Source: a virus. Taken from it: a DNA stretch of 38,682 nucleotides. The notes under the pieces are model-generated. The model did not search any database. It saw only the letters and a program-made list of their open reading frames with translations, and had not been told where the DNA came from. Below, in pieces: positions 30,163-36,213 of the stretch; position 1 is the stretch's first letter; every line of letters begins with the position of its first letter. The position numbers and the translations under genes were made by a program. Where the stretch lies: positions 1-38,682 of IMG/VR virus record IMGVR_UViG_3300025929_000032; one strand, written 5' to 3'.

Positions 30163-30590
30163 TGGCGGTGGCTTTCCCGTGTCCGACTTTGGACGCCATT
30201 CATCGGCGCCCCTCATTTCACCTTCCGCTCGCTGGCCGCGCCTCCCTGGCTACAGTTGATGCGGTTAACTGCGGGGGTCGCACGGTGACTCAATCCGGCG
30301 ACCTCCGCTTTTCCTTCCCCACTGGTCCGCGAGCCCCCTTTGACCGGGACGGTTCTCACGCCAGCGGAAGCGGCCAAGACGCGGATAGCCGCTTCCACTC
30401 CGGCTCTCTCTTTCTTCATCTCCGCCCTACGCCTGAAAACATGTCGCATGACGGTCGACGTTACAGCGTCGAGCCGTCGCCAGTGATCGCGTGTGTCGTC
30501 CGTTTCCATGGCTCTCAAACTGCCATTGGAGACGGATTTTGTTTTACGCCACGAACCGCAAGTTCCCCGGATGTTCCGAGGCAAAGCTGA
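30159..30590 (+). CDS. Uncertain 143-aa ORF between Cro-like and HTH genes
   Basis: 143 residues, rich in Ser, Arg, Pro and His with no domain. Its start overlaps the cro-like stop by ATGA and its stop touches the next start (TGATG), and its third codon positions are fairly C-rich; these favour real coding. Against it are the odd composition and an equally long - strand ORF (30213-30584). No motif on either strand settles it. If neither is real, this is a 428-base gap with no other features that I can see. Confidence 0.45.
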   Translation: MMAVAFPCPTLDAIHRRPSFHLPLAGRASLATVDAVNCGGRTVTQSGDLRFSFPTGPRAPFDRDGSHASGSGQDADSRFHSGSLFLHLRPTPENMSHDGRRYSVEPSPVIACVVRFHGSQTAIGDGFCFTPRTASSPDVPRQS

Positions 30591-30901
30591 TGTTTAAGCG
30601 CCGCCTAGCCGAAAGTTTGCGGAAGCGTCTGTTTCCGAACACAAACCTGACCGCCAAGCAACTCGCCTCGGCGCTCAACGTATCGGACGACACGATCTAT
30701 CACTGGCAGCGCGGCGAAAATTCCGCCGATGGCGAGAACGTTGGGGCGTTGGTCGAGTTCTTCACCTCACAATCCGACCCGTCGTTTGTCTGCGAGCTGT
30801 TCCCCGGCGTCGTTCCTCTCATTCAGAAGAATCACAAGGCTGAGCGCGCATTGGCCTTCGTCGAGGGATTCCGCGACGTATTGGCGGAGGCGGCAGCATG
30901 A
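30590..30901 (+). CDS. HTH regulator or replication-region protein
   Basis: 103 residues from ATG 30590 (the longer frame from 30491 is rejected). LTAKQLASALNVSDDTIYHWQRG (about 20-42) is a clear helix-turn-helix with recognition helix DDTIYHWQRG, followed by ENSADGENVGALVEFF and an FVCELFPGVVPLI segment. It is placed like CII-type or replication-control proteins. It overlaps the following gene by ATGA. Its target is unknown. Confidence 0.72.
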   Translation: MFKRRLAESLRKRLFPNTNLTAKQLASALNVSDDTIYHWQRGENSADGENVGALVEFFTSQSDPSFVCELFPGVVPLIQKNHKAERALAFVEGFRDVLAEAAA

Positions 30902-31188
30902 CCAAACGCCTAACGAAAAAGCGCCCCATGAAGCGCGCAGTGAAACCGGCTCCGAAACCCTCTCTGGTGCAGACCGGTGACTATGCCGAGCCCATAGTCA
31001 TTGCCAAGCCCATCCGCGACGTTCTCAAACTGCCGAAGATCGGCAAGTTCGCTCGTGCGCTGGCGTGGATCATGCGGAAGCAGCCCAAGCGCGCATCGGA
31101 TTCCGCCGTCTCGATCATCCCATCCGTTCCGGCAAAAGCCACGGGGCATAGGGGTAAGGCGGCTCATGCGAAAGAGGGATCATGCTGA
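30898..31188 (+). CDS. Basic small protein of unknown function
   Basis: 96 residues with a very basic N-terminus (MTKRLTKKRPMKRAVKPAPK), then YAEPIVIAKPIRDVLKLPKIGKFARALAWIMRKQ and an Ala/Lys-rich end. The charge suggests nucleic-acid binding, but no fold is recognised. It overlaps the HNH-like gene by 7 bases. Confidence 0.6.
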   Translation: MTKRLTKKRPMKRAVKPAPKPSLVQTGDYAEPIVIAKPIRDVLKLPKIGKFARALAWIMRKQPKRASDSAVSIIPSVPAKATGHRGKAAHAKEGSC

Positions 31189-31499
31189 AACAGCCGATCC
31201 TGCGCGACAAAAAATACCTGCTTTGGCTTCGCACCCAGCCCTGCATCGTGACGGGCCTGTGCGGGACCGAACACGAAGCGGTGGACCCGGCGCACATCGG
31301 CACCTTGGGGAAAGGTCTTAAGTCTCCGGACAACGAAGCCCTTCCGCTCCTCCATTCGCTGCACGTCCACGCTCATCAACATGGCGAGATTTCCATGTTC
31401 CGCGAGAAGGCGCCGGACTGGCTAATCCGCGCCGCACTTCGGGCTTATGCCCGCGAGCTTTACGCCGATTGGAAAGCCGGGACGGAGATGGCGGCATGA
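31182..31499 (+). CDS. HNH-like / DUF968-type nuclease candidate
   Basis: 105 residues; GAAAGAGGG precedes the ATG. YLLWLRTQPCIVTGLCG (about 12-28), then VDPAHIGTLGKGLKSPDNEALPL (34-56) and HSLHVHAHQHGEISMF resemble small phage nucleases with a Cys/His-rich metal site, in which the first cysteine pair is reduced to Cys21 and Cys27. A role in resolving or trimming recombination intermediates is plausible. It overlaps the next gene by 4 bases. Confidence 0.65.
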   Translation: MLKQPILRDKKYLLWLRTQPCIVTGLCGTEHEAVDPAHIGTLGKGLKSPDNEALPLLHSLHVHAHQHGEISMFREKAPDWLIRAALRAYARELYADWKAGTEMAA

Positions 31500-31786
31500 C
31501 CGATCTTTTCAGCTTCATCCCGGCCCGAACATCCGATCCGCAGACGAGCGTTGATGCTGGTATCCGCTCGCAGCATTTCGCCCCCGATCATCGCGCCAAG
31601 ATTCTCGCGTTCCTCGGCACCGCGACCGAGCCATCCCATTACATCGCGATAGCGGAAGGAACGGGCCTGGATCGTCACGCGGTCGGACGCCGGTTAATCG
31701 AGCTTCAACGCGACGGACAAATCACATGCGCGGGCATCGGCCGACTGCCGAACGGCAACCGCGCTCGGGTATGGGTGGCGCGGTGA
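31496..31786 (+). CDS. Winged-helix-like small protein
   Basis: 96 residues from ATG 31496. TSDPQTSVDAGIRSQHFAPD, then HRAKILAFLGTA (about 33-44) and EGTGLDRHAVGRRLIELQRDG (about 54-74) form a winged helix, followed by strands QITCAGIG and RARVWVAR. This layout is common in small phage DNA-binding proteins in the ninR-like region. It overlaps the resolvase gene by GTGA. Confidence 0.68.
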   Translation: MTDLFSFIPARTSDPQTSVDAGIRSQHFAPDHRAKILAFLGTATEPSHYIAIAEGTGLDRHAVGRRLIELQRDGQITCAGIGRLPNGNRARVWVAR

Positions 31787-32145
31787 GCTGGCGTGGCACA
31801 ATTTTCGGCCAGCCGTATAGCAAGGCCAACTCGCGCAAACTGGTGACTATCAAAGGCCGTCCGGCGTTCATCAAGTCCGACAAGGCGCGGGGCTATGCCG
31901 CGGACGTGGCGCGGCAGGTGCGGCCACTCGCGCACTTGCTTGATGGCGATCTGAAATTCACCGCCACGCTGTTCTATGCCTCGCGTCGGCCTGATCTTGA
32001 TCCCTCCGTCCTCCTCGACGCCTTGCAGGGGCGGGTGTTCAAGAACGACCGGCAGATTCGCGTGATCCACGTCACCCACGCCATCGACAAACGCAACCCG
32101 CGTGCGGAAATCGTCATCGAGCCCATTCCGATGGTGGTGGCATGA
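31783..32145 (+). CDS. rusA: RusA-type Holliday-junction resolvase
   Basis: 120 residues from GTG 31783, which overlaps the previous stop (GTGA); ATG 31771 is an alternative. RRPDLDPSVLLDALQG (68-83) and VFKNDRQIRVIHVTHAI (85-101), then PRAEIVIEP fit RusA, with acidic residues Asp71, Asp73 and Asp89 corresponding in position to the metal-binding aspartates. It resolves branched DNA in recombination and before packaging. The gene sits in a ninR-like segment, as in lambdoid phages. Confidence 0.85.
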   Translation: MSWRGTIFGQPYSKANSRKLVTIKGRPAFIKSDKARGYAADVARQVRPLAHLLDGDLKFTATLFYASRRPDLDPSVLLDALQGRVFKNDRQIRVIHVTHAIDKRNPRAEIVIEPIPMVVA

Positions 32146-32285
32146 CCAAGCCCTACGACCCCGCCCAGAACTCACGTGACGGCTACACACTGGCCATCCT
32201 GGAAATGCGCCACGCCAAGCTGGCCGAGCGCGCCGCACAGAAGGCTTCTGCACCGCCCAGCGACGACGAAGCGGAGGCCAAGTAA
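32142..32285 (+). CDS. 47-aa small protein
   Basis: 47 residues: MTKPYDPAQNSRDGYTLAIL, then helical LEMRHAKLAERAAQKA and an acidic end DDEAEAK. ATGA overlap at the 5' end and TAATG at the 3' end make it a credible member of the operon. No function is visible. Confidence 0.58.
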   Translation: MTKPYDPAQNSRDGYTLAILEMRHAKLAERAAQKASAPPSDDEAEAK

Positions 32286-32542
32286 TGCCCGCTATCTACG
32301 CCCAGGATCGCCTACGCCAGCGGCCTCCGCAAGGCAATGCACCGCGGACCATGACCATCGGCTCCTGCGGCCGCGCCTCCATGCCCGATCTCGCGTGGCG
32401 GAAAGAAATCGTGGCGCGGATGTGGAAGGCCAATGAGCCAGTCGAGAAGATACGAGCGGCCGCCGGATATTCCTCGACACAAAGCGTTTATTCGATGGTG
32501 ACGCGGCTCGGGCTGCCGCAACGGAAGATGGTGAGGGGATAG
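32285..32542 (+). CDS. Small HTH-like protein
   Basis: 85 residues. The C-terminal part WRKEIVARMWKANEPVEKIRAAAGY (about 38-62) followed by STQSVYSMVTRLGLPQRK resembles a homeodomain-like helix-turn-helix, as in GcrA-like or phage transcription factors. The first 35 residues are a basic, Pro/Arg-rich stretch. It directly abuts the replication gene, so it may be a replication or transcription regulator. Confidence 0.64.
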   Translation: MPAIYAQDRLRQRPPQGNAPRTMTIGSCGRASMPDLAWRKEIVARMWKANEPVEKIRAAAGYSSTQSVYSMVTRLGLPQRKMVRG

Positions 32543-33373
32543 ATGGCGCGGGAACGTCACAGCTACATTGCGTTCTACCCATCCGACTGGGTAGCCGGGA
32601 CCGCCCGCATGACGCCCATGCAGGAGCTCGTTTACTTCCGCGTGTGCCTGTTTAATTGGGACAAGGGCGAGCCATGCCCGGCGACGGAACTGCCGCTCAT
32701 GCTCGGCTCTGTGCCCGATTGGCGCGTGATCCTGATGGACCTCGTTTGCGGCGGGAAATTGGTCGAGAGTCCCGACGGGAGTGTCGCCAACACTCGCGCC
32801 GTGACTGCCGCGAGAGAGGCGTTCGATCTTTGGGCCAAGAAGTCGAAGGGGGGGAAAACCGGAGCGGAGAAAACCAACGCTCGCAAGAGTCCCGACGCCA
32901 CTCCCGCCAAGAGTGCCGACATCACTCCCGTCGAGACTCACGCCGCCAGTGGCGACGTGAGTGGCGACGGCACAAGGCCGGGAGTCTCGACGCATAACCT
33001 GAACCATAACCTGAACCATAACCAGATAGCTTTAGACGCGCCGCCTCCGGCAGCGCCGCCAGCCATGACGGAAATTCACTCGGTCGAAGGCAAGAAAACC
33101 GCCGACGCCGAATTGCTGAATCTCCCAGATCACCTCCGAGCGCGAAAGCCGGCGGCAAAGAAAACGCGGCTGGAAACCTGGGACATTGCCGAGGGCGATC
33201 CTCACGTCGCCTACGCCCGCGAGTGCGGCATGGACACGGCGATGATCGCCATTGAATGCGAGAAATTCGAGAATCACCATAAGGCCGCCGGAACCCTGAT
33301 GGCCGATTGGGATGCGGCGTGGAAAACGTGGTGCCGCCGCTGGCAAACCTACGCGCAACGGAGGGCTGGGTAA
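32543..33373 (+). CDS. DUF1376-type replication protein
   Basis: 276 residues. The N-terminal YIAFYPSDWVAGTARMTPMQELVYFRVCLFNWDKG (about 8-42, broken here only by space) is the DUF1376 signature seen in phage replication modules. A linker of about 4-residue repeats (SPDA, TPAK, SADI, TPVE, THAA, SGDV, SGDG; residues about 115-150) follows, encoded by 12-base DNA repeats. The C-terminal domain (about 195-276) is helical. By analogy with lambda O, it may bind the repeats within its own gene to start replication; inferred. Confidence 0.75.
   Translation: MARERHSYIAFYPSDWVAGTARMTPMQELVYFRVCLFNWDKGEPCPATELPLMLGSVPDWRVILMDLVCGGKLVESPDGSVANTRAVTAAREAFDLWAKKSKGGKTGAEKTNARKSPDATPAKSADITPVETHAASGDVSGDGTRPGVSTHNLNHNLNHNQIALDAPPPAAPPAMTEIHSVEGKKTADAELLNLPDHLRARKPAAKKTRLETWDIAEGDPHVAYARECGMDTAMIAIECEKFENHHKAAGTLMADWDAAWKTWCRRWQTYAQRRAG
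32767..33025 (+). repeat. 12-bp iteron-like arrays, candidate replication origin
   Basis: Units of 12 bases in register, consensus about GAGTSCCGACGC, start at 32767, 32779, 32791, 32803 and again at 32887, 32899, 32911, 32923, 32935, 32947, 32959, 32971 and 32983. The two groups are 120 bases (ten units) apart. A different 12-mer, CATAACCTGAAC, is repeated at 32993 and 33005 with a partial third at 33017 and is more AT-rich. Iterons followed by an AT-richer stretch inside a replication gene recall the lambda ori inside O. Confidence 0.6.
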
Positions 33374-33753
33374 TGGCGTTCAAATCCGAGACGATACAGC
33401 GGTTTTCCCCGATGGACGATAACCCGACGTGGGGCGAGATTTACGACCGCCTCTCGGCAGCGATCGGGGCGCCTCACGCCTATTCGTGGTTTGCCCATTG
33501 CCGGTTTGTCCGGCTGCAAAGCGACACCCTGGAACTCTCGCACTGGAACGCCTTCTCGGCCCGCGAGTGTCTGCACAAATTCGGCGAGCAGCTTTGCGCC
33601 GCCGCGAACGTCAACACCATCCGCATGAATCGCACCGGAGGCTCGAAGCCCGTTACGGTCGAGACGATGGTGAGCAATCGACGCGGCTTCGAGCTGTTCT
33701 ACAAACCACAGCCTCGGATGGAGCCGATTCCGGCACAGGATACCGCCGCATGA
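33373..33753 (+). CDS. DnaA domain-I-like small protein
   Basis: 126 residues from ATG 33373, overlapping the previous stop (TAATG). PTWGEIYDRLSAAIGAPHAYSWFAHCRFVRL (about 18-48), then DTLELSHWNAFSARECLHKFGEQL (51-74) follows the spacing of the DnaA N-terminal domain: W20, the YxWF at 37-40, strand LEL and the xNxF-like WNAF. In DnaA this domain binds DnaB helicase and other partners. No ATPase domain follows. It may recruit the host helicase to the nearby iterons, or sequester DnaA partners. Confidence 0.66.
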   Translation: MAFKSETIQRFSPMDDNPTWGEIYDRLSAAIGAPHAYSWFAHCRFVRLQSDTLELSHWNAFSARECLHKFGEQLCAAANVNTIRMNRTGGSKPVTVETMVSNRRGFELFYKPQPRMEPIPAQDTAA

Positions 33754-33836
33754 CCCGCGCCGGCTGGACGGCGGCAGAGGACCGGGCGGCGTTTAGCGAG
33801 GGGTGGGGCGCGCCGAAGCAGGACATGGCCGCATGA
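33750..33836 (+). CDS. 28-aa peptide
   Basis: 28 residues (MTRAGWTAAEDRAAFSEGWG and a short end). It overlaps both neighbours by ATGA. Its existence rests mostly on this coupling; it is amphipathic and could be translated only as a linker. Function unknown. Confidence 0.45.
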   Translation: MTRAGWTAAEDRAAFSEGWGAPKQDMAA

Positions 33837-34033
33837 CGTTTCACGTGGAACAGAAACAAAATCCCATGTGCTCGCGCTGCGGCGAGAATCCCCGCCGTCC
33901 TGACGGCAGTTGGTGCAATCCGTGCCGCGCCGCTCACCTCCGGGCATGGCGCGCCCGTCATTCGGAACGGAAACTCATCCGGGCGTCGGTCATCAACGAC
34001 ATCCGCCAGTTGCCGAGCGTGAGGGGGGCATAA
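33833..34033 (+). CDS. Zinc-finger-like small protein
   Basis: 66 residues from ATG 33833. CSRCGENPRRPDGSWCNPC (about 13-31) is a CxxC ... CxxC zinc site, followed by a basic helix RAAHLRAWRARHSERKL and RASVINDIRQL. The pattern is similar to the zinc-binding parts of phage recombination or HNH-like proteins. It ends directly before the promoter at 34035 and is the last gene of the rightward early operon. Confidence 0.7.
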   Translation: MTFHVEQKQNPMCSRCGENPRRPDGSWCNPCRAAHLRAWRARHSERKLIRASVINDIRQLPSVRGA

Positions 34034-34034
34034 C

Positions 34035-34063
34035 TTGAAATCCACACGCGCAAACTGTAATAT
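34035..34063 (+). promoter_or_regulatory. Near-consensus sigma70 promoter for the late region
   Basis: TTGAAA (34035-34040), a 17-base gap and TAATAT (34058-34063): each box matches the consensus in five of six positions. It overlaps the stop region of the zinc-finger gene and lies 27 bases before the next ATG at 34090, ideally placed to transcribe terminase, head and tail genes. No operator match is obvious. Confidence 0.7.
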
Positions 34064-34089
34064 CCACGCACAACCACCGAGGAATCACC

Positions 34090-34269
34090 ATGCCGAGTAA
34101 ATCCCCCGCGCAGCATCGAATGATGGAAGCCGTCGCGCACGACCCCGCGTTCGCCGCCAAGGTCAAGGTTCCCCAAGCGGTTGGCAAGGAATACGTGGCC
34201 GCCGACAAGGCGAAGCCCAAGCCCACACCAGGCAAGCTGGCAACTGCTCTGAAGGGCTACCGGGGCTGA
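34090..34269 (+). CDS. 59-aa conserved phage protein
   Basis: 59 residues; CGAGGAA precedes the ATG. MPSKSPAQHRMMEAVAHDPA, then KVKVPQAVGKEYVAADKAKP follows a pattern widespread in phage genomes near packaging genes (basic N-terminus, VPxxVGKEY, ADK). Role unknown. It is the first gene after the late promoter. Confidence 0.72.
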   Translation: MPSKSPAQHRMMEAVAHDPAFAAKVKVPQAVGKEYVAADKAKPKPTPGKLATALKGYRG

Positions 34270-34289
34270 AACTGAAACCCAGTAACGCC

Positions 34290-34514
34290 ATGAAAGCACC
34301 GACCGATATTCGCTCTTTGGCGCGCTCCCATACGGAGGCGGCGATTCGTACGCTCGCGGGCATCATGCGCCAGCCAAAAGCACCCTCTGCCGCTCGTGTC
34401 GCCGCCGCTCAAGCATTGCTCGATCGCGGCTGGGGCAAGGCCGCTCAGTCCATGACTGGTGAGAGTGGAGAGGGTCCGGTCGAACTGGTCATCAAGTGGC
34501 AGTCCGAGAAATAA
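34290..34514 (+). CDS. Possible small terminase subunit or packaging accessory
   Basis: 74 residues. RSLARSHTEAAIRTLAGIMRQ (about 8-28), then SAARVAAAQALLDRGWGKAAQ is a helical motif seen next to large terminase genes in alphaproteobacterial phages. Its end overlaps the terminase start by 19 bases. A short DNA-recognition protein is possible, but it lacks a full small-terminase architecture. Confidence 0.6.
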   Translation: MKAPTDIRSLARSHTEAAIRTLAGIMRQPKAPSAARVAAAQALLDRGWGKAAQSMTGESGEGPVELVIKWQSEK

Positions 34515-35836
34515 CCATCCCCTACACGCCGCGCCCGGCGTTCAGCCCGTTCCACAACCGCCATCAGCGATGGGCCTGTCTGGTCCTGCACCGGCGAGCA
34601 GGAAAAACAGTCTCAGGGATCAACGACCTGATACGAGCTTCGATCACCTGCAAGTTACGCGATCCCCATTTCGCCTACATCGCGCCCTATCGCAGTCAGG
34701 CCAAATCGGTGGCCTGGGATTACCTCAAGCGATATTCGGAACCGATCAGGAGTGCGACCAATGAAGCGGAGCTCAAAGTCACGCTCGTTAACGGAGGGCG
34801 AATCAGTCTTTTTGGAGCAGATAACGCGGATGCTATGCGAGGGCTGTATTTCGATGGCGTCTTTCTTGATGAGTTTGGAGACTATCGTCCGTCAGTCTGG
34901 GGAAATGTCATTCGGCCTACTCTGTCGGATCGACAGGGATGGGCAGTTTTTAGTGGAACTCCAAAGGGCAAAAATCAATTCTGGTCGATCCGCGAGCAAG
35001 CGCGCAAAGACCCGAAGGAATGGTTCCTCCTGACCCTGCCGGCGAGCGTATCCGGCTTGCTTCCTCGATCGGAATTGAGTGCGGCTCGTGCCCAGCTATC
35101 GAAGGACCAATACGAACAGGAATACGAGTGCAGCTTCGAGGCCGCCATCATGGGCGCGTTCTACGGCATCGAGATGCGCGAGCTGACGTTGGCAGGCCAG
35201 ATTACAAAGGTCGAGTGGCAGAAGGATTTACCCGTCTACACCGCATGGGACATTGGGTATCGAGATGACACGGCCATTTGGTTTTATCAGTGCGCCGGGA
35301 ATGAAATTCACGTTATCGACTACTACGCCGTCAGCGGCGCTGATATCTTGGACCTCGCAACTACCGTTGTTGCGAAACCTTATCGCTACGGGAAGCATTT
35401 CCTCCCCCATGACGCCCGCGCAAAGACGCTGGCTGCTGCTGGTAAAAGCGTCATCGAGCAACTTGCCGAACATCTCGGACTGAAGAATCTCGCCATCGTC
35501 CCCGGTCTTTCGGTGCAAGACGGTATTCAGGCTGCCCGCGCCTTATTGCCGAACTGCTGGTTCGACGACGGCAAATGCAGCGAGGGGATCGAGGCGTTAA
35601 GGCAGTATCAGCGCGAATATGATGAGGACAAAAAAGCCTATCGGCAGACGCCACGACACGACTGGACTTCGCATCCCGCCGACGCCTTCCGCATGTTGGC
35701 CATCGCCCATCGTGTGGAACCTTTACAAAAGACACCTGATCCTGGTAGAATACTAATGGTAGGGCCTGATAACCAAGTGACCCTCAACGACATGTGGGCT
35801 GCCCATAAGGCCCAGAGCAATTCGCGGCGCATTTGA
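34496..35836 (+). CDS. terL: Terminase large subunit
   Basis: 446 residues; GTG start at 34496. The ATPase domain has a Walker A-like HRRAGKT (32-38) and Walker B VFLDEF (about 121-126), with SGTPKG as motif III. The nuclease domain shows AWDIGYRDDTAIWF (about 248-261), with metal-binding aspartates, and HDWTSHPADAFR (about 398-409) near the end. It cuts concatemeric DNA and pumps it into the prohead. Middle bases about 34780-34900 are somewhat AT-richer than their surroundings. Confidence 0.93.
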   Translation: MAVREITIPYTPRPAFSPFHNRHQRWACLVLHRRAGKTVSGINDLIRASITCKLRDPHFAYIAPYRSQAKSVAWDYLKRYSEPIRSATNEAELKVTLVNGGRISLFGADNADAMRGLYFDGVFLDEFGDYRPSVWGNVIRPTLSDRQGWAVFSGTPKGKNQFWSIREQARKDPKEWFLLTLPASVSGLLPRSELSAARAQLSKDQYEQEYECSFEAAIMGAFYGIEMRELTLAGQITKVEWQKDLPVYTAWDIGYRDDTAIWFYQCAGNEIHVIDYYAVSGADILDLATTVVAKPYRYGKHFLPHDARAKTLAAAGKSVIEQLAEHLGLKNLAIVPGLSVQDGIQAARALLPNCWFDDGKCSEGIEALRQYQREYDEDKKAYRQTPRHDWTSHPADAFRMLAIAHRVEPLQKTPDPGRILMVGPDNQVTLNDMWAAHKAQSNSRRI

Positions 35837-35899
35837 GCCAGGTAGGCTAGGCCAGGTAGGCCACTCGCCCAGTAGGGCGGGGACATAACCCAGGTAGGG
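35837..35899 (+). repeat. Four mini-hairpins with similar AGGTA loops
   Basis: GCC-AGGTA-GGC (35837-35847), GGCC-AGGTA-GGCC (35850-35862), CGCCC-AGTA-GGGCG (35866-35879) and CCC-AGGTA-GGG (35889-35899) fill the space between terminase and the next gene. Stems differ in sequence yet pair, loops are nearly constant. The last includes the SD of the gene at 35906. Similar ones precede the tail-fibre gene. They may be RNA control or processing elements, or terminase-recognition DNA repeats. Confidence 0.5.
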
Positions 35900-35905
35900 G
35901 ACGCT

Positions 35906-36211
35906 ATGAGCGGAGTGAATCAGCCTTACGGCTATGCGTATGAGACGGTCGCCGCCAGCCAGACCGCGCAGGTCCTGGGGGGCACCGGGGCTGCGGGCGA
36001 TTATCTCCACCGGGTCATTGTCTCGGTAGCCACGTCAGCAACTGGAACCGTCACCCTCCTTGACGGCTCAACTTCAATCATCCTCACCGTCGCCAACACC
36101 CCGGTCGGGATTTACAGCGTCGAGTGCAACATGCTCGCAAGCACCGGGCCGTGGAAGATCACCACCGGCGCTGGCGCCACGGTTATCGCAGTCGGCAAGT
36201 TCTCGGCATAG
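35906..36211 (+). CDS. Small beta-rich virion-type protein
   Basis: 101 residues with GTAGGGG as SD. Thr/Val/Gly/Ser-rich strands (HRVIVSVATSATGTVTLLDG, about 35-54; IILTVANTPVGIYSVE) give a single beta-sandwich appearance. Proteins like this are common between terminase and portal genes in podoviruses and may be head or decoration proteins. No motif identifies a function. Confidence 0.68.
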   Translation: MSGVNQPYGYAYETVAASQTAQVLGGTGAAGDYLHRVIVSVATSATGTVTLLDGSTSIILTVANTPVGIYSVECNMLASTGPWKITTGAGATVIAVGKFSA

Positions 36212-36213
36212 CG

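Noticed and set aside
30213-30584. 123-aa - ORF between cro-like and HTH genes
   Set aside because: The + ORF fits both neighbouring start/stop overlaps; the - ORF has no SD and no coupling, though it cannot be fully excluded.
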